Positions 5,475 to 11,352 of a stretch of DNA of 12,031 nucleotides are shown here, piece after piece; positions within the stretch are counted from its first letter, which is position 1, and every line of letters begins with the position of its first letter. The notes under the pieces were generated by a model. The model was not told where the DNA came from. It saw only the letters and a program-made list of their open reading frames with translations, and did not search any database. This DNA is from Patescibacteria group bacterium (GTDB taxonomy: Bacteria > Patescibacteriota > Dojkabacteria > SC72): assembly GCA_018818345.1 (NCBI GenBank), contig JAHISI010000052.1, positions 1 through 12,031 on the forward strand, read 5' to 3'. Made by a program: the position numbers and the translations under genes.

Positions 5475-5483
5475 TTCTAGCAC

Positions 5484-5489
5484 ATTATA
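5484..5489 (-). promoter_or_regulatory. -10 box (TATAAT) of the 123-aa gene
   Basis: A perfect minus-strand TATAAT lies at 5489-5484. TTGTGT at 5511-5506, 16 bp further upstream, keeps only the TTG of a -35. The predicted start is near 5477, about 50 bases before the ATG at 5425. Confidence 0.5.
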
Positions 5490-5524
5490 TCAACCCCATA
5501 GTACATACACAACCCATATTCTCC

Positions 5525-5553
5525 TTGTGATATCCAACCCTCTTTGTTACAAT
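5525..5553 (+). promoter_or_regulatory. tRNA-Thr promoter (TTGTGA-N17-TACAAT)
   Basis: TTGTGA (5525-5530) and TACAAT (5548-5553) are separated by exactly 17 bp. The predicted start near 5560 gives a short leader before tRNA-Thr at 5567. The same transcript probably continues into the Fic-fold gene. Confidence 0.6.
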
Positions 5554-5566
5554 ATCGTTACATTAA

Positions 5567-5639
5567 GCTGATGTAGCTCAGTTGGTAGAGCAATCCCTTC
5601 GTAAGGGAAAGGTCGGTGGTTCGAGGCCACCCATTAGCT
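5567..5639 (+). tRNA. trnT: tRNA-Thr (anticodon CGT)
   Basis: The acceptor GCTGATG pairs with CATTAGC (one G-U), D stem GCTC/GAGC, anticodon stem ATCCC/GGGAA (outermost A-A mismatch) around loop TTCGTAA, and T stem GGTGG/CCACC around TTCGAGG. The discriminator is T; CCA is not encoded. The next ATG lies 20 bases after the 3' end, with no terminator between. Confidence 0.95.
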
Positions 5640-5659
5640 TGTTAAATATATATAAACAA

Positions 5660-6739
5660 ATGAAAACACCACAATACACAATAACAAGCCTCATACTCAA
5701 TTACCTCATTAAATATGAGCTCGCAGTAGCAGACATAAACCACTACCCACTACCAGAAAAATACAAATCAATATTACATGAGAAATACGATGCAGAAGAC
5801 ACAGAAAAGTTGGGAGAACTAGTAGGATATCCATTAGGCTACAACAAATCACTACAAATACAACGAGGACAAGAACCACCATCACAAAGAAAAACCTTAA
5901 AAATATTCACAAACTTTAGAAATGTGAGGGATTTCATAAACTCATACGGACCAACCAACGCATTAAAACCATCCATAGAATTAAGTACACACATCAACAA
6001 ACTCCTGATGAAGAACATAGCAGACGATTGGGATTTAGCCAAATTAAGAGGATTTAGTGAAAAACCAAACGAAATATATGACACATGGTACAAATTTAGA
6101 GACTTTTACCCACACGTAGACCCAAGTAGCTACTTCAATGACGTATTCGAATGGGTAAAGAATGGCAAAGACCACAACCACTTCCTCATCAAGTTAGGAA
6201 TACTTCTTTACGAATTTATGGACAAGGCACCATTCCTCGCAGGTAATCAGATGACCGCAATCCTGACATTAGAAATCTTGGCAAAGAACTATGGATATAA
6301 CCCAGACAACATATTCCCATACTTCAAAGCATTAGAATATCTAGGCGATGACCTAACCTCTGCATTCAAACTCTCAAAGGGCAAACACGATCTAACCATG
6401 TTCCTTGAAGCCTTCCTGTATACCATTTCGTACACAGTCATCGGTGTAGCCAAGGAATACAAGGATGTACATATTAAAAAGGTTAAAAATCAAGGAGCAA
6501 TTGAGGTATTACTCAATCCAAGACAGATAAAGTTGTTGGATTACATAGCTGTTAACTTTAAGGTAACAAGACATCAATATACCAAAATGATGGGAACATC
6601 ATTCATGACCTCATACAGAGATTTACAAGATATGGTAGAAAAGGGATATATAAAACCAAAAGGAAAAGGAAGAGGAACATATTACATATATGCGAAAGAA
6701 TCTCCAGACGGAGGAATACTCCTCGAGGAAATTGCATAA
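5660..6739 (+). CDS. Fic-fold protein with degenerate active site and C-terminal winged helix
   Basis: The 359-residue protein resembles Fic-family enzymes with a C-terminal winged helix. Residues about 140-215 match the Fic core: FRDFYPHVDPSSYFNDVFEWV, then HFLIKLGILLYEFMDKAPFLAGNQMTAI. The last stretch aligns with HPFxDGNGRxxR but lacks the catalytic His (Ala190), the acidic residue (Ala194), the second Gly (Gln197) and both Arg (Met198, Ile201); only PF, G195 and N196 remain. Canonical AMP transfer is therefore unlikely. Residues 285-345 (LNPRQIKLLDYI ... YRDLQDMVEKGYIKPKGKGRGTYYI) are a winged-helix DNA-binding domain of the type fused to Fic proteins. The first 110 residues are not recognised. 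The ATG at 5660 is chosen because upstream in-frame codons lie inside tRNA-Thr. Codons are C-rich early in the gene. Inference: a DNA-binding regulator using a dead Fic fold as sensor or dimer module. Confidence 0.75.
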   Translation: MKTPQYTITSLILNYLIKYELAVADINHYPLPEKYKSILHEKYDAEDTEKLGELVGYPLGYNKSLQIQRGQEPPSQRKTLKIFTNFRNVRDFINSYGPTNALKPSIELSTHINKLLMKNIADDWDLAKLRGFSEKPNEIYDTWYKFRDFYPHVDPSSYFNDVFEWVKNGKDHNHFLIKLGILLYEFMDKAPFLAGNQMTAILTLEILAKNYGYNPDNIFPYFKALEYLGDDLTSAFKLSKGKHDLTMFLEAFLYTISYTVIGVAKEYKDVHIKKVKNQGAIEVLLNPRQIKLLDYIAVNFKVTRHQYTKMMGTSFMTSYRDLQDMVEKGYIKPKGKGRGTYYIYAKESPDGGILLEEIA

Positions 6740-6768
6740 ATAGGTCAAAATTGATAACATTACTAACT

Positions 6769-8238
6769 ATGGAATACGACACAATCATAGGTCTAGAAAT
6801 ACATGTCCAGACCAAAACTAAGTCAAAAATGTTCTGCACATGCCCTACTGGATACTTTCAGAAAGAACCAAACTCCCATGTATGCCCAGTATGTATGGCA
6901 TTACCAGGAGCATTACCAGTACCAAACAAACGAGCCATAGAATTATGCATGCTAATGGGATTAGCTACTAACTGTACCATTGCAAATGAAATATACTTTG
7001 ACAGAAAACATTACTTCTACCCTGATTTACCCAAGGGATATCAGATTAGCCAGTACAAAAATCCAATCTGCTCAAATGGATCTGTAACATTACCAAATGG
7101 ATTTGAAGTAAAAATTGAAAGAATCCATCAAGAAGAGGATGTTGCTAAATCTACACACCATTCTTCAACCTCAGAAACTGACTATTCCTTAATTGATTAC
7201 AACAAATCAGGGGTTCCACTAATTGAAATTGTTACAAAACCATGTCTTAGAACAGCTAAGGATGCAAAAGATTTTGCAACACAGATAAGGCAAATTGCAA
7301 GATATCTAAATATCTCTGACGCAGATATGGAGAAAGGACAGATGAGATGTGAACCAAATATCTCCATACAGGAGAAAGGAAGATGGGAAGAAAAGGATGG
7401 AATGATATTACCTCTTGGTGATTACAAATTAAATCCTAAGGTAGAAGTTAAGAACATTGGATCCATTACAGCAGTAGAAAAAGCCATTGAATTTGAAGTA
7501 GCTAGATTAACTAAAGATTTAGAAGAAGGAAAACCACTCATACAGCAAACAAGAGGTTGGAACGCAAACAAGAATGTTACAGAATTCCAACGATCAAAGG
7601 AAACTGCAGATGACTATCGATATATGCCAGAACCAGATATTCCAGTTATTGGGGTCTCTAATGAAGATATTGAAAGAGTTAAATCCGAATTAATTGAATT
7701 ACCACACGAGAAGATAACTAGATATATGAATGATTGGGATATTTCTCAATATGCTGCAGAAGTAATATCTGCTTCAAGAAAGGATGCTTCCTATTTTGAA
7801 AATTTACAAGCCCTACTCTCTGAGAAATTAGAACATAAAATAGCTGCACAAGAAGCTGCTAACTGGTTAATGGGAACTGTATTTGCATTAGAAGGAGACA
7901 AAGAGATCGATATGAACGATCTTTCATTACTAATTATGAAATTTAAAGAAGGAAAAATAACCAAAGGTAAAGCTGAGGAGATGTTAAAAGATTGTATTTC
8001 TAACAACAAAGATATATCAGATGAATTAGATATGTTTGAGAAGAGTGCATCAGATAACGCTGGAAATATACAAGATATTGTAAAGCAGGTATTAGATAAC
8101 AATCCCAAGGCTGTTGCTGATTACAAAGGTGGAAAGGAAGCTACAATGGGTTTCTTAGTTGGTCAGGTTATGCAAAAGACTAAAGGTGCATCTAATCCTA
8201 ATGATGTTAAGAATATATTAATAGAATTACTGAAATGA
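6769..8238 (+). CDS. gatB: Aspartyl/glutamyl-tRNA(Asn/Gln) amidotransferase subunit B
   Basis: GatB is the kinase and tRNA-binding subunit of GatCAB, which converts Glu-tRNA(Gln) and/or Asp-tRNA(Asn) to the amidated forms in the cytoplasm. The 489 residues are of normal length. Visible marks are MEYDTIIGLEIHVQ at the start, the zinc-site cysteines 23, 25, 39 and 42 (CTCP and CPVC), FDRKHYFYPDLPKGYQISQY, SGVPLIEIVT, RCEPNIS, EVKNIGS, and QTRGWN...DDYRYMPEPDIP. The C-terminal half is the helical YqeY-like tail domain. The ATG at 6769 is preferred over an in-frame TTG at 6751 because GatB proteins normally begin right at the EYDTIIGLE-type block. The gene lies 29 bp after the Fic-fold gene, and its TGA overlaps the gatC ATG (ATGA), implying translational coupling. 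It is the only TGA stop in the window. Third-position C falls and T rises along the gene. Confidence 0.98.
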   Translation: MEYDTIIGLEIHVQTKTKSKMFCTCPTGYFQKEPNSHVCPVCMALPGALPVPNKRAIELCMLMGLATNCTIANEIYFDRKHYFYPDLPKGYQISQYKNPICSNGSVTLPNGFEVKIERIHQEEDVAKSTHHSSTSETDYSLIDYNKSGVPLIEIVTKPCLRTAKDAKDFATQIRQIARYLNISDADMEKGQMRCEPNISIQEKGRWEEKDGMILPLGDYKLNPKVEVKNIGSITAVEKAIEFEVARLTKDLEEGKPLIQQTRGWNANKNVTEFQRSKETADDYRYMPEPDIPVIGVSNEDIERVKSELIELPHEKITRYMNDWDISQYAAEVISASRKDASYFENLQALLSEKLEHKIAAQEAANWLMGTVFALEGDKEIDMNDLSLLIMKFKEGKITKGKAEEMLKDCISNNKDISDELDMFEKSASDNAGNIQDIVKQVLDNNPKAVADYKGGKEATMGFLVGQVMQKTKGASNPNDVKNILIELLK

Positions 8239-8528
8239 AAATAGACGTTAAACATACAGCTGAATTGTCTAGAATTACTCTTACTCCTGAAGAGTTAGAG
8301 AAGTTTACTCCACAGATGGAAACTATATTAGAATCTGTTAGTGTACTTAAGGATGTAAATACTGATGGTGTTCAACCTATGAAAGCTCATGTTAAGTTCA
8401 ATGAATTGAGAGAGGATGTTCCTCAGGAATCATTAACACAAGAAGAGGTATTAAGAAATGCTAAACACAAGGAATCTGGATTTGTAAAAGTTTATGGCAA
8501 GGTATTTGGAGCCATAGAAGAAAGTTAA
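8235..8528 (+). CDS. gatC: Aspartyl/glutamyl-tRNA(Asn/Gln) amidotransferase subunit C
   Basis: GatC is the small subunit that wraps around and stabilises GatA against GatB. The 97-residue length is typical. The N-terminal VKHTAELSRITLTPEELEKFTPQMETIL (5-32) is the classic GatC helix pair, and the sequence ends with the loosely conserved V...SG.F.V block (KESGFVKVYGKVFG). Its ATG overlaps the gatB stop by four bases, and no separate ribosome site is seen, so it should be translated by coupling. gatA, the amidase subunit, does not follow: the next gene encodes an acetyltransferase. GatA must be elsewhere if the pathway is complete. Confidence 0.95.
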   Translation: MKIDVKHTAELSRITLTPEELEKFTPQMETILESVSVLKDVNTDGVQPMKAHVKFNELREDVPQESLTQEEVLRNAKHKESGFVKVYGKVFGAIEES

Positions 8529-8541
8529 TCATACAAAAAAT

Positions 8542-8994
8542 ATGATAGTAGAAAAAATTTCAAAACAAGATTTAAATGAGGCAATAAATATTGCAAAATC
8601 TCTTCCTGAGTGGTTCACTCCTGAAGGCCAAAAGAATATGGCTATTGATTTTGATAACAACAATTTAATTGTAGAAAAAGATGGAGATACTGTAAAAGGC
8701 TTTTTATGTTATACAACATACGATGGGAAAATATTACTAATCTGGATGGGTGTAAAACCAGAATTTATGGGAAAAGGAATAGGTACTAATTTGTTGAATT
8801 GGTTGACAAACAAAGCAAAAGATTTGGGTATGTACGCGATAGAAGTTGAAACACTTCCTGAGGAAGTAGATTATGAACCATATGCAAAAACACGTGCTTT
8901 CTATTACAAAAGCGGATTTAAACAAATTGCCTACAAGAAAGCAACCATTGATGGGTGGGATGATCAGATTGTTTTAGAGAAAAATATTAAATAG
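8542..8994 (+). CDS. GNAT-family N-acetyltransferase
   Basis: The 150-residue protein has the GNAT fold in order: strand-helix start (MIVEKISKQDLNEAINIAKSL), strands NLIVEKDGDTVKGFLCY (41-57) and KILLIWMGVKPEF (63-75), the acetyl-CoA pyrophosphate loop MGKGIGTNLLNWL (76-88) and motif B AFYYKSGFKQIAYK (119-132). In the loop the usual Gln/Arg before GxGxG/A is Met76, a mild deviation. The substrate cannot be told; WFTPEGQ and the ETLPEEVDYEPYAKTR insert are features of small-molecule-type GNATs. It starts 13 bp after gatC, on the same strand and without its own ribosome site, so it is probably part of the gatBC operon. Its stop overlaps the 3' end of the convergent YibE/F gene by eight bases. 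Confidence 0.9.
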   Translation: MIVEKISKQDLNEAINIAKSLPEWFTPEGQKNMAIDFDNNNLIVEKDGDTVKGFLCYTTYDGKILLIWMGVKPEFMGKGIGTNLLNWLTNKAKDLGMYAIEVETLPEEVDYEPYAKTRAFYYKSGFKQIAYKKATIDGWDDQIVLEKNIK

Positions 8995-10036
8995 TTTTCT
9001 TTTTCAATAAACCAGCAGCTATTACTGTAGTAACAGGAACCGCTAGTATCAATCCAATACTTCCTACCAAAGTCCTAACAACCTCTGTAGCCATCATTTC
9101 CATATTCAATATCTCTAACGCATCTCGGTTATCACTCACAAACAACAAAAGCAATGGTAATGCAGCACCAGCATAGACCAAAACTAATGTGTTAATCATA
9201 GAAGCAATATGATCTTTCCCTACTCTCATTGACCTTAAAAATAGTTCTAAAAATCCCATATCCTTGTTAACATCTGCCAATTCAAAAACAATAGCCGATT
9301 GAGAAATGGTAATATCATCTAACACACCCAAAGCACCAATAATGAAACCTGCTAAAAGAATCCCCTTAATATTGAAACTCTCACCTCCCAAGAACATAAC
9401 CTCTTCAGAAGCATATCCATTTAAATTCGCAAACTCAATAAAGAGATATGACAGCAGTCCCGTTACAACTAGCGCAACAACAGTACCCAATACCGCTACA
9501 GTAGTTTTTTTGTTAAATCCGTGTGAAAGGTAAAAGGTAATTGGAATGATTAACAGAGAACCAAGAATAGCTATCAACACTGGATCTTGGCCTTTTAAAA
9601 TACCTGGGAGAATTAGGGAGAATATTACTACAAAGGAAAGCAACATACCTGCAAATGAATAGATTGCTTTTTTACCTGCAATTATGATTGCTAATACAAG
9701 AAAAAGTATGAGTAAAAAATTAAGAGAACTAACTCTCCAATAGTCAGTAATCATAAATACTGGGCCCTCACCCTCAATCTCGTTGTAAGAAACAACTACC
9801 TTGTCTCCCTTCTCGTATTCAATATCCTTGTCACTTAGCTCAGAGTTATGAATATATTCAATTGTCTGGTCCTTCAAAGAACCTTCAAATATTTCAATAC
9901 TGTATTTAGTTGAGCCATCATCAGTCCCAACGTCAACAATCTTACCTTTTAAATATTCTTCTTGGGGCAATGTTTGCGCCAATACCGATGTAAATGAGAA
10001 GAGCAAAAGGAAGATTCCAATTATTAATTTTTTCAT
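8987..10036 (-). CDS. YibE/F-family multi-pass membrane protein
   Basis: The 349-residue protein belongs to the YibE/F family. It has an N-terminal signal peptide (hydrophobic 4-17, cleavage plausible after VLA at 18-20), an extracytoplasmic beta domain of about 80 residues (KGKIVDVGTDDG...KGDKVVVSYNEIEG) and then about seven or eight membrane segments from residue 105 on. The family signature is clear: GALGVLDDITISQSAIVFEL (235-254) and RVGKDHIASMINTLVLVYAGAALPLLLLF (272-300). The role of the family is not firmly established; transport has been proposed. It is monocistronic and divergent from tRNA-Leu. A perfect extended -10 (TGGTATAAT) ends five bases before the ATG, so the mRNA is probably leaderless; no Shine-Dalgarno site exists. 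The 3' end overlaps the convergent GNAT gene by eight bases. Confidence 0.93.
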   Translation of the reverse strand: MKKLIIGIFLLLFSFTSVLAQTLPQEEYLKGKIVDVGTDDGSTKYSIEIFEGSLKDQTIEYIHNSELSDKDIEYEKGDKVVVSYNEIEGEGPVFMITDYWRVSSLNFLLILFLVLAIIIAGKKAIYSFAGMLLSFVVIFSLILPGILKGQDPVLIAILGSLLIIPITFYLSHGFNKKTTVAVLGTVVALVVTGLLSYLFIEFANLNGYASEEVMFLGGESFNIKGILLAGFIIGALGVLDDITISQSAIVFELADVNKDMGFLELFLRSMRVGKDHIASMINTLVLVYAGAALPLLLLFVSDNRDALEILNMEMMATEVVRTLVGSIGLILAVPVTTVIAAGLLKKKTI

Positions 10037-10041
10037 ACGCC

Positions 10042-10068
10042 ATTATACCAAACACAACCTTTTGTAAA
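10042..10068 (-). promoter_or_regulatory. YibE/F promoter with extended -10 next to the start codon
   Basis: On the minus strand TGGTATAAT (10050-10042) is a full extended -10, five bases from the ATG at 10036. TTTACA (10068-10063) is a near-consensus -35 at a short 15-bp spacing. It overlaps the -35 of the opposing tRNA-Leu promoter. The predicted start site falls on or beside the start codon. Confidence 0.55.
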
Positions 10069-10090
10069 AATTACCTATATTTAGTAGAAT
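10062..10090 (+). promoter_or_regulatory. tRNA-Leu promoter (TTGTAA-N17-TAGAAT)
   Basis: TTGTAA (10062-10067) and TAGAAT (10085-10090) have 17-bp spacing, with a predicted start near 10097, 13 bases before the tRNA. The -35 is the same hexamer as in the tRNA-Lys promoter, and the -10 the same as for tRNA-Gly and tRNA-Glu. Confidence 0.6.
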
Positions 10091-10109
10091 ATCCCTTGTA
10101 AGTATATAT

Positions 10110-10195
10110 GCCGAGGTGGCGAAATTGGCAGACGCGCCTGCCTTAGGAGCAGGTGGGAGTAATATCCCTTGCAGGTTCAAGTCCTGTTCTCGGCA
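10110..10195 (+). tRNA. trnL: tRNA-Leu (anticodon TAG)
   Basis: This is a class II tRNA: acceptor GCCGAGG with TCTCGGC (one G-U), anticodon stem CCTGC/GCAGG around CTTAGGA, long variable arm with a GGGA/TCCC stem, and T stem GCAGG/CCTGT around TTCAAGT. The discriminator is A; CCA is not encoded. A start codon follows 21 bases after the 3' end without a terminator. Confidence 0.96.
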
Positions 10196-10216
10196 CTTAT
10201 TTATAACTAACTAAAC

Positions 10217-10465
10217 ATGTTTAAGTCCATCATCAGACCCTTCCAAACCGTGTTGCTTGAAAGAAAGCTATGTGTAGGCTGTACAGATTCATTAGATAAT
10301 GCGAAAAAATTAGACAATCTATCTAACAATAGATTCATAGTTGAATGTAAATGTAAAAGACGATATGTATTTGATAAAGAACTAAATCAATATCAAAGAG
10401 CTACATTTGCAGAAGAACAACAGCTCCTAAGACAGTTAGAAAAGGAAAGACAACATTCTAAGTAA
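10217..10465 (+). CDS. Small zinc-ribbon-like protein, 82 aa
   Basis: I do not recognise a family. The 82-residue protein has a basic, hydrophobic start, then CVGC (Cys19, Cys22) and, after about 20 residues, CKC (Cys44, Cys46) inside the strand RFIVECKCKRRYVFD (39-53). Two cysteine pairs in this arrangement suggest a small zinc ribbon, although CxC replaces the usual second CxxC. The tail, residues 60-82, is a charged helix (AEEQQLLRQLEKERQ). Ribbons of this size usually bind nucleic acid or a protein partner. The gene begins 21 bases after tRNA-Leu with no terminator between and is probably read on the same transcript; a weak TATAAC at 10202-10207 could provide a separate start. tRNA-Glu follows 59 bases later. 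Coding potential is plausible from the clean frame and cysteine spacing. Confidence 0.6.
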   Translation: MFKSIIRPFQTVLLERKLCVGCTDSLDNAKKLDNLSNNRFIVECKCKRRYVFDKELNQYQRATFAEEQQLLRQLEKERQHSK

Positions 10466-10478
10466 GTGCCTTTCTTGC

Positions 10479-10507
10479 TTCACAAATACCGATTATTTTG
10501 TTAGAAT
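10479..10507 (+). promoter_or_regulatory. tRNA-Glu promoter (TTCACA-N17-TAGAAT)
   Basis: TTCACA (10479-10484, 5 of 6 to consensus) and TAGAAT (10502-10507, 5 of 6) are separated by 17 bp. The predicted start is near 10514, about 11 bases before the tRNA. Confidence 0.65.
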
Positions 10508-10524
10508 CCATATTGGTTAATTAT

Positions 10525-10597
10525 GCCGCTATCGTCTAGTGGTCTAGGACAACAGGTTTTCATCCTGTAAACCGGGGTTCGATCCCCCGTAGCGGTA
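10525..10597 (+). tRNA. trnE: tRNA-Glu (anticodon TTC)
   Basis: The acceptor GCCGCTA pairs with TAGCGGT (first pair G-U), D stem GTC/GAC, anticodon stem ACAGG/CCTGT around TTTTCAT, and T stem CGGGG/CCCCG around TTCGATC. The discriminator is A; no CCA is encoded. The charged Glu-tRNA pool and GatBC of this window may belong to the same indirect Gln-tRNA route. Confidence 0.95.
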
Positions 10598-10637
10598 CTT
10601 CCTCATTACAAGATTTTAATATTTTCAATTAGAATCT

Positions 10638-10668
10638 TTGTCAAACACTCCTAAAAATTGTACAATTT
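10638..10668 (+). promoter_or_regulatory. lepB promoter with a 14-bp palindrome over the -10 (possible operator)
   Basis: TTGTCA (10638-10643) and TACAAT (10661-10666) form a 17-bp-spaced promoter, each 5 of 6 to consensus. A perfect palindrome, AAATTGTACAATTT (10655-10668), covers the -10. Its half AAATTGTA recurs at 10687-10694, 32 bp downstream, about three helical turns. The start would be near 10673, giving lepB a leader of about 34 nt without a Shine-Dalgarno site. The layout is that of a repressor site; no regulator is identified. Confidence 0.55.
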
Positions 10669-10706
10669 CAAAGTCATAAACAATCTAAATTGTATATCTG
10701 CCATAA

Positions 10707-11315
10707 ATGTACGAAGTCGAAGAACAAAAAGTAACAGGAACTGAAAAAGTAGCAACAGCATTTGCATCCATCGGGCAATTCTTACTCTCATTTCTAGAAA
10801 CAATAGTCGTTGCATTAGTAATCTCCATTGTCCTCTACCTCTTCATAATGACTCCACACGAAGTCATAGGAAGCTCAATGTATCCTACATACAAGGATGG
10901 AGAATATCTCATGGCCAATAAAATCACATACAAGTTGTCAGAACCAAAACGAGGAGATGTCATCATCTTTAAATATTCAGATACACAAGACTTCATAAAA
11001 AGAGTCATAGGGTTACCAGGGGATCAGGTAATGCTCAAGGATGGGAATATATACATCAATGGAACCAAATTAGATGAATCTGGATATCTCGATGCCTCAG
11101 TATATACTAATGGAGGGGAGTATTTGCACGAAGGAGAAACGATTACTGTCCCTGAAGGCCAATATTTTGCATGTGGAGATAATCGTCAACATAGCTCCGA
11201 TTCAAGATCATTTGGGCCAATTGAAAAAGCTAATATAAAAGGAAAAGCTTGGATTGTATACTTCCCTTTCAGCAATTTTAGAATTGCTCAGCATCAAACA
11301 TACACAAACCTCTAG
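10707..11315 (+). CDS. lepB: Signal peptidase I
   Basis: Type I signal peptidase cleaves signal peptides from exported proteins at the outer face of the membrane. The 202-residue protein has one N-terminal membrane anchor (about 27-48), then the catalytic box GSSMYPT (55-61) with nucleophile Ser57, the strand PKRGDVIIFKY (80-90), the general-base box DFIKRVIGLPGD (95-106) with Lys98, and box E GDNRQHSSDSRSFGPI (157-172), all in the normal order. It is a short single-anchor form, typical of Gram-positive-like and small-genome bacteria. The YibE/F protein and possibly the CAP protein here would be substrates. The ATG at 10707 follows a palindrome-covered promoter. parA starts 37 bp after the stop on the same strand, without a visible terminator, so co-transcription is possible. 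Confidence 0.97.
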   Translation: MYEVEEQKVTGTEKVATAFASIGQFLLSFLETIVVALVISIVLYLFIMTPHEVIGSSMYPTYKDGEYLMANKITYKLSEPKRGDVIIFKYSDTQDFIKRVIGLPGDQVMLKDGNIYINGTKLDESGYLDASVYTNGGEYLHEGETITVPEGQYFACGDNRQHSSDSRSFGPIEKANIKGKAWIVYFPFSNFRIAQHQTYTNL

Positions 11316-11352
11316 ACCGCGAGTGTGAAACATGATAAATTAGAAGAAGCAT

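Noticed and set aside
5582..5659. Upstream extension of the Fic-fold gene
   Set aside because: The extra 26 codons lie mostly inside tRNA-Thr; the ATG at 5660 directly after the tRNA is the sensible start.
6701..6730. GGAG/CTCC mini-hairpins at the end of the Fic-fold gene, just before gatB, as a possible attenuator
   Set aside because: Stems of only four or five pairs inside coding sequence, with no T run; too weak to call.
6751..6768. TTG start giving gatB six extra residues
   Set aside because: GatB proteins normally begin at the EYDTIIGLE-type block, and the ATG at 6769 places the start there.
8236..8238. Recoded TGA (glycine or tryptophan) as in some small-genome bacteria
   Set aside because: TGA occurs only as the gatB stop. 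Read-through there would add just two codons, so that site alone is not decisive, but no gene contains an in-frame TGA and all motif glycines use GGN, so the standard code fits.
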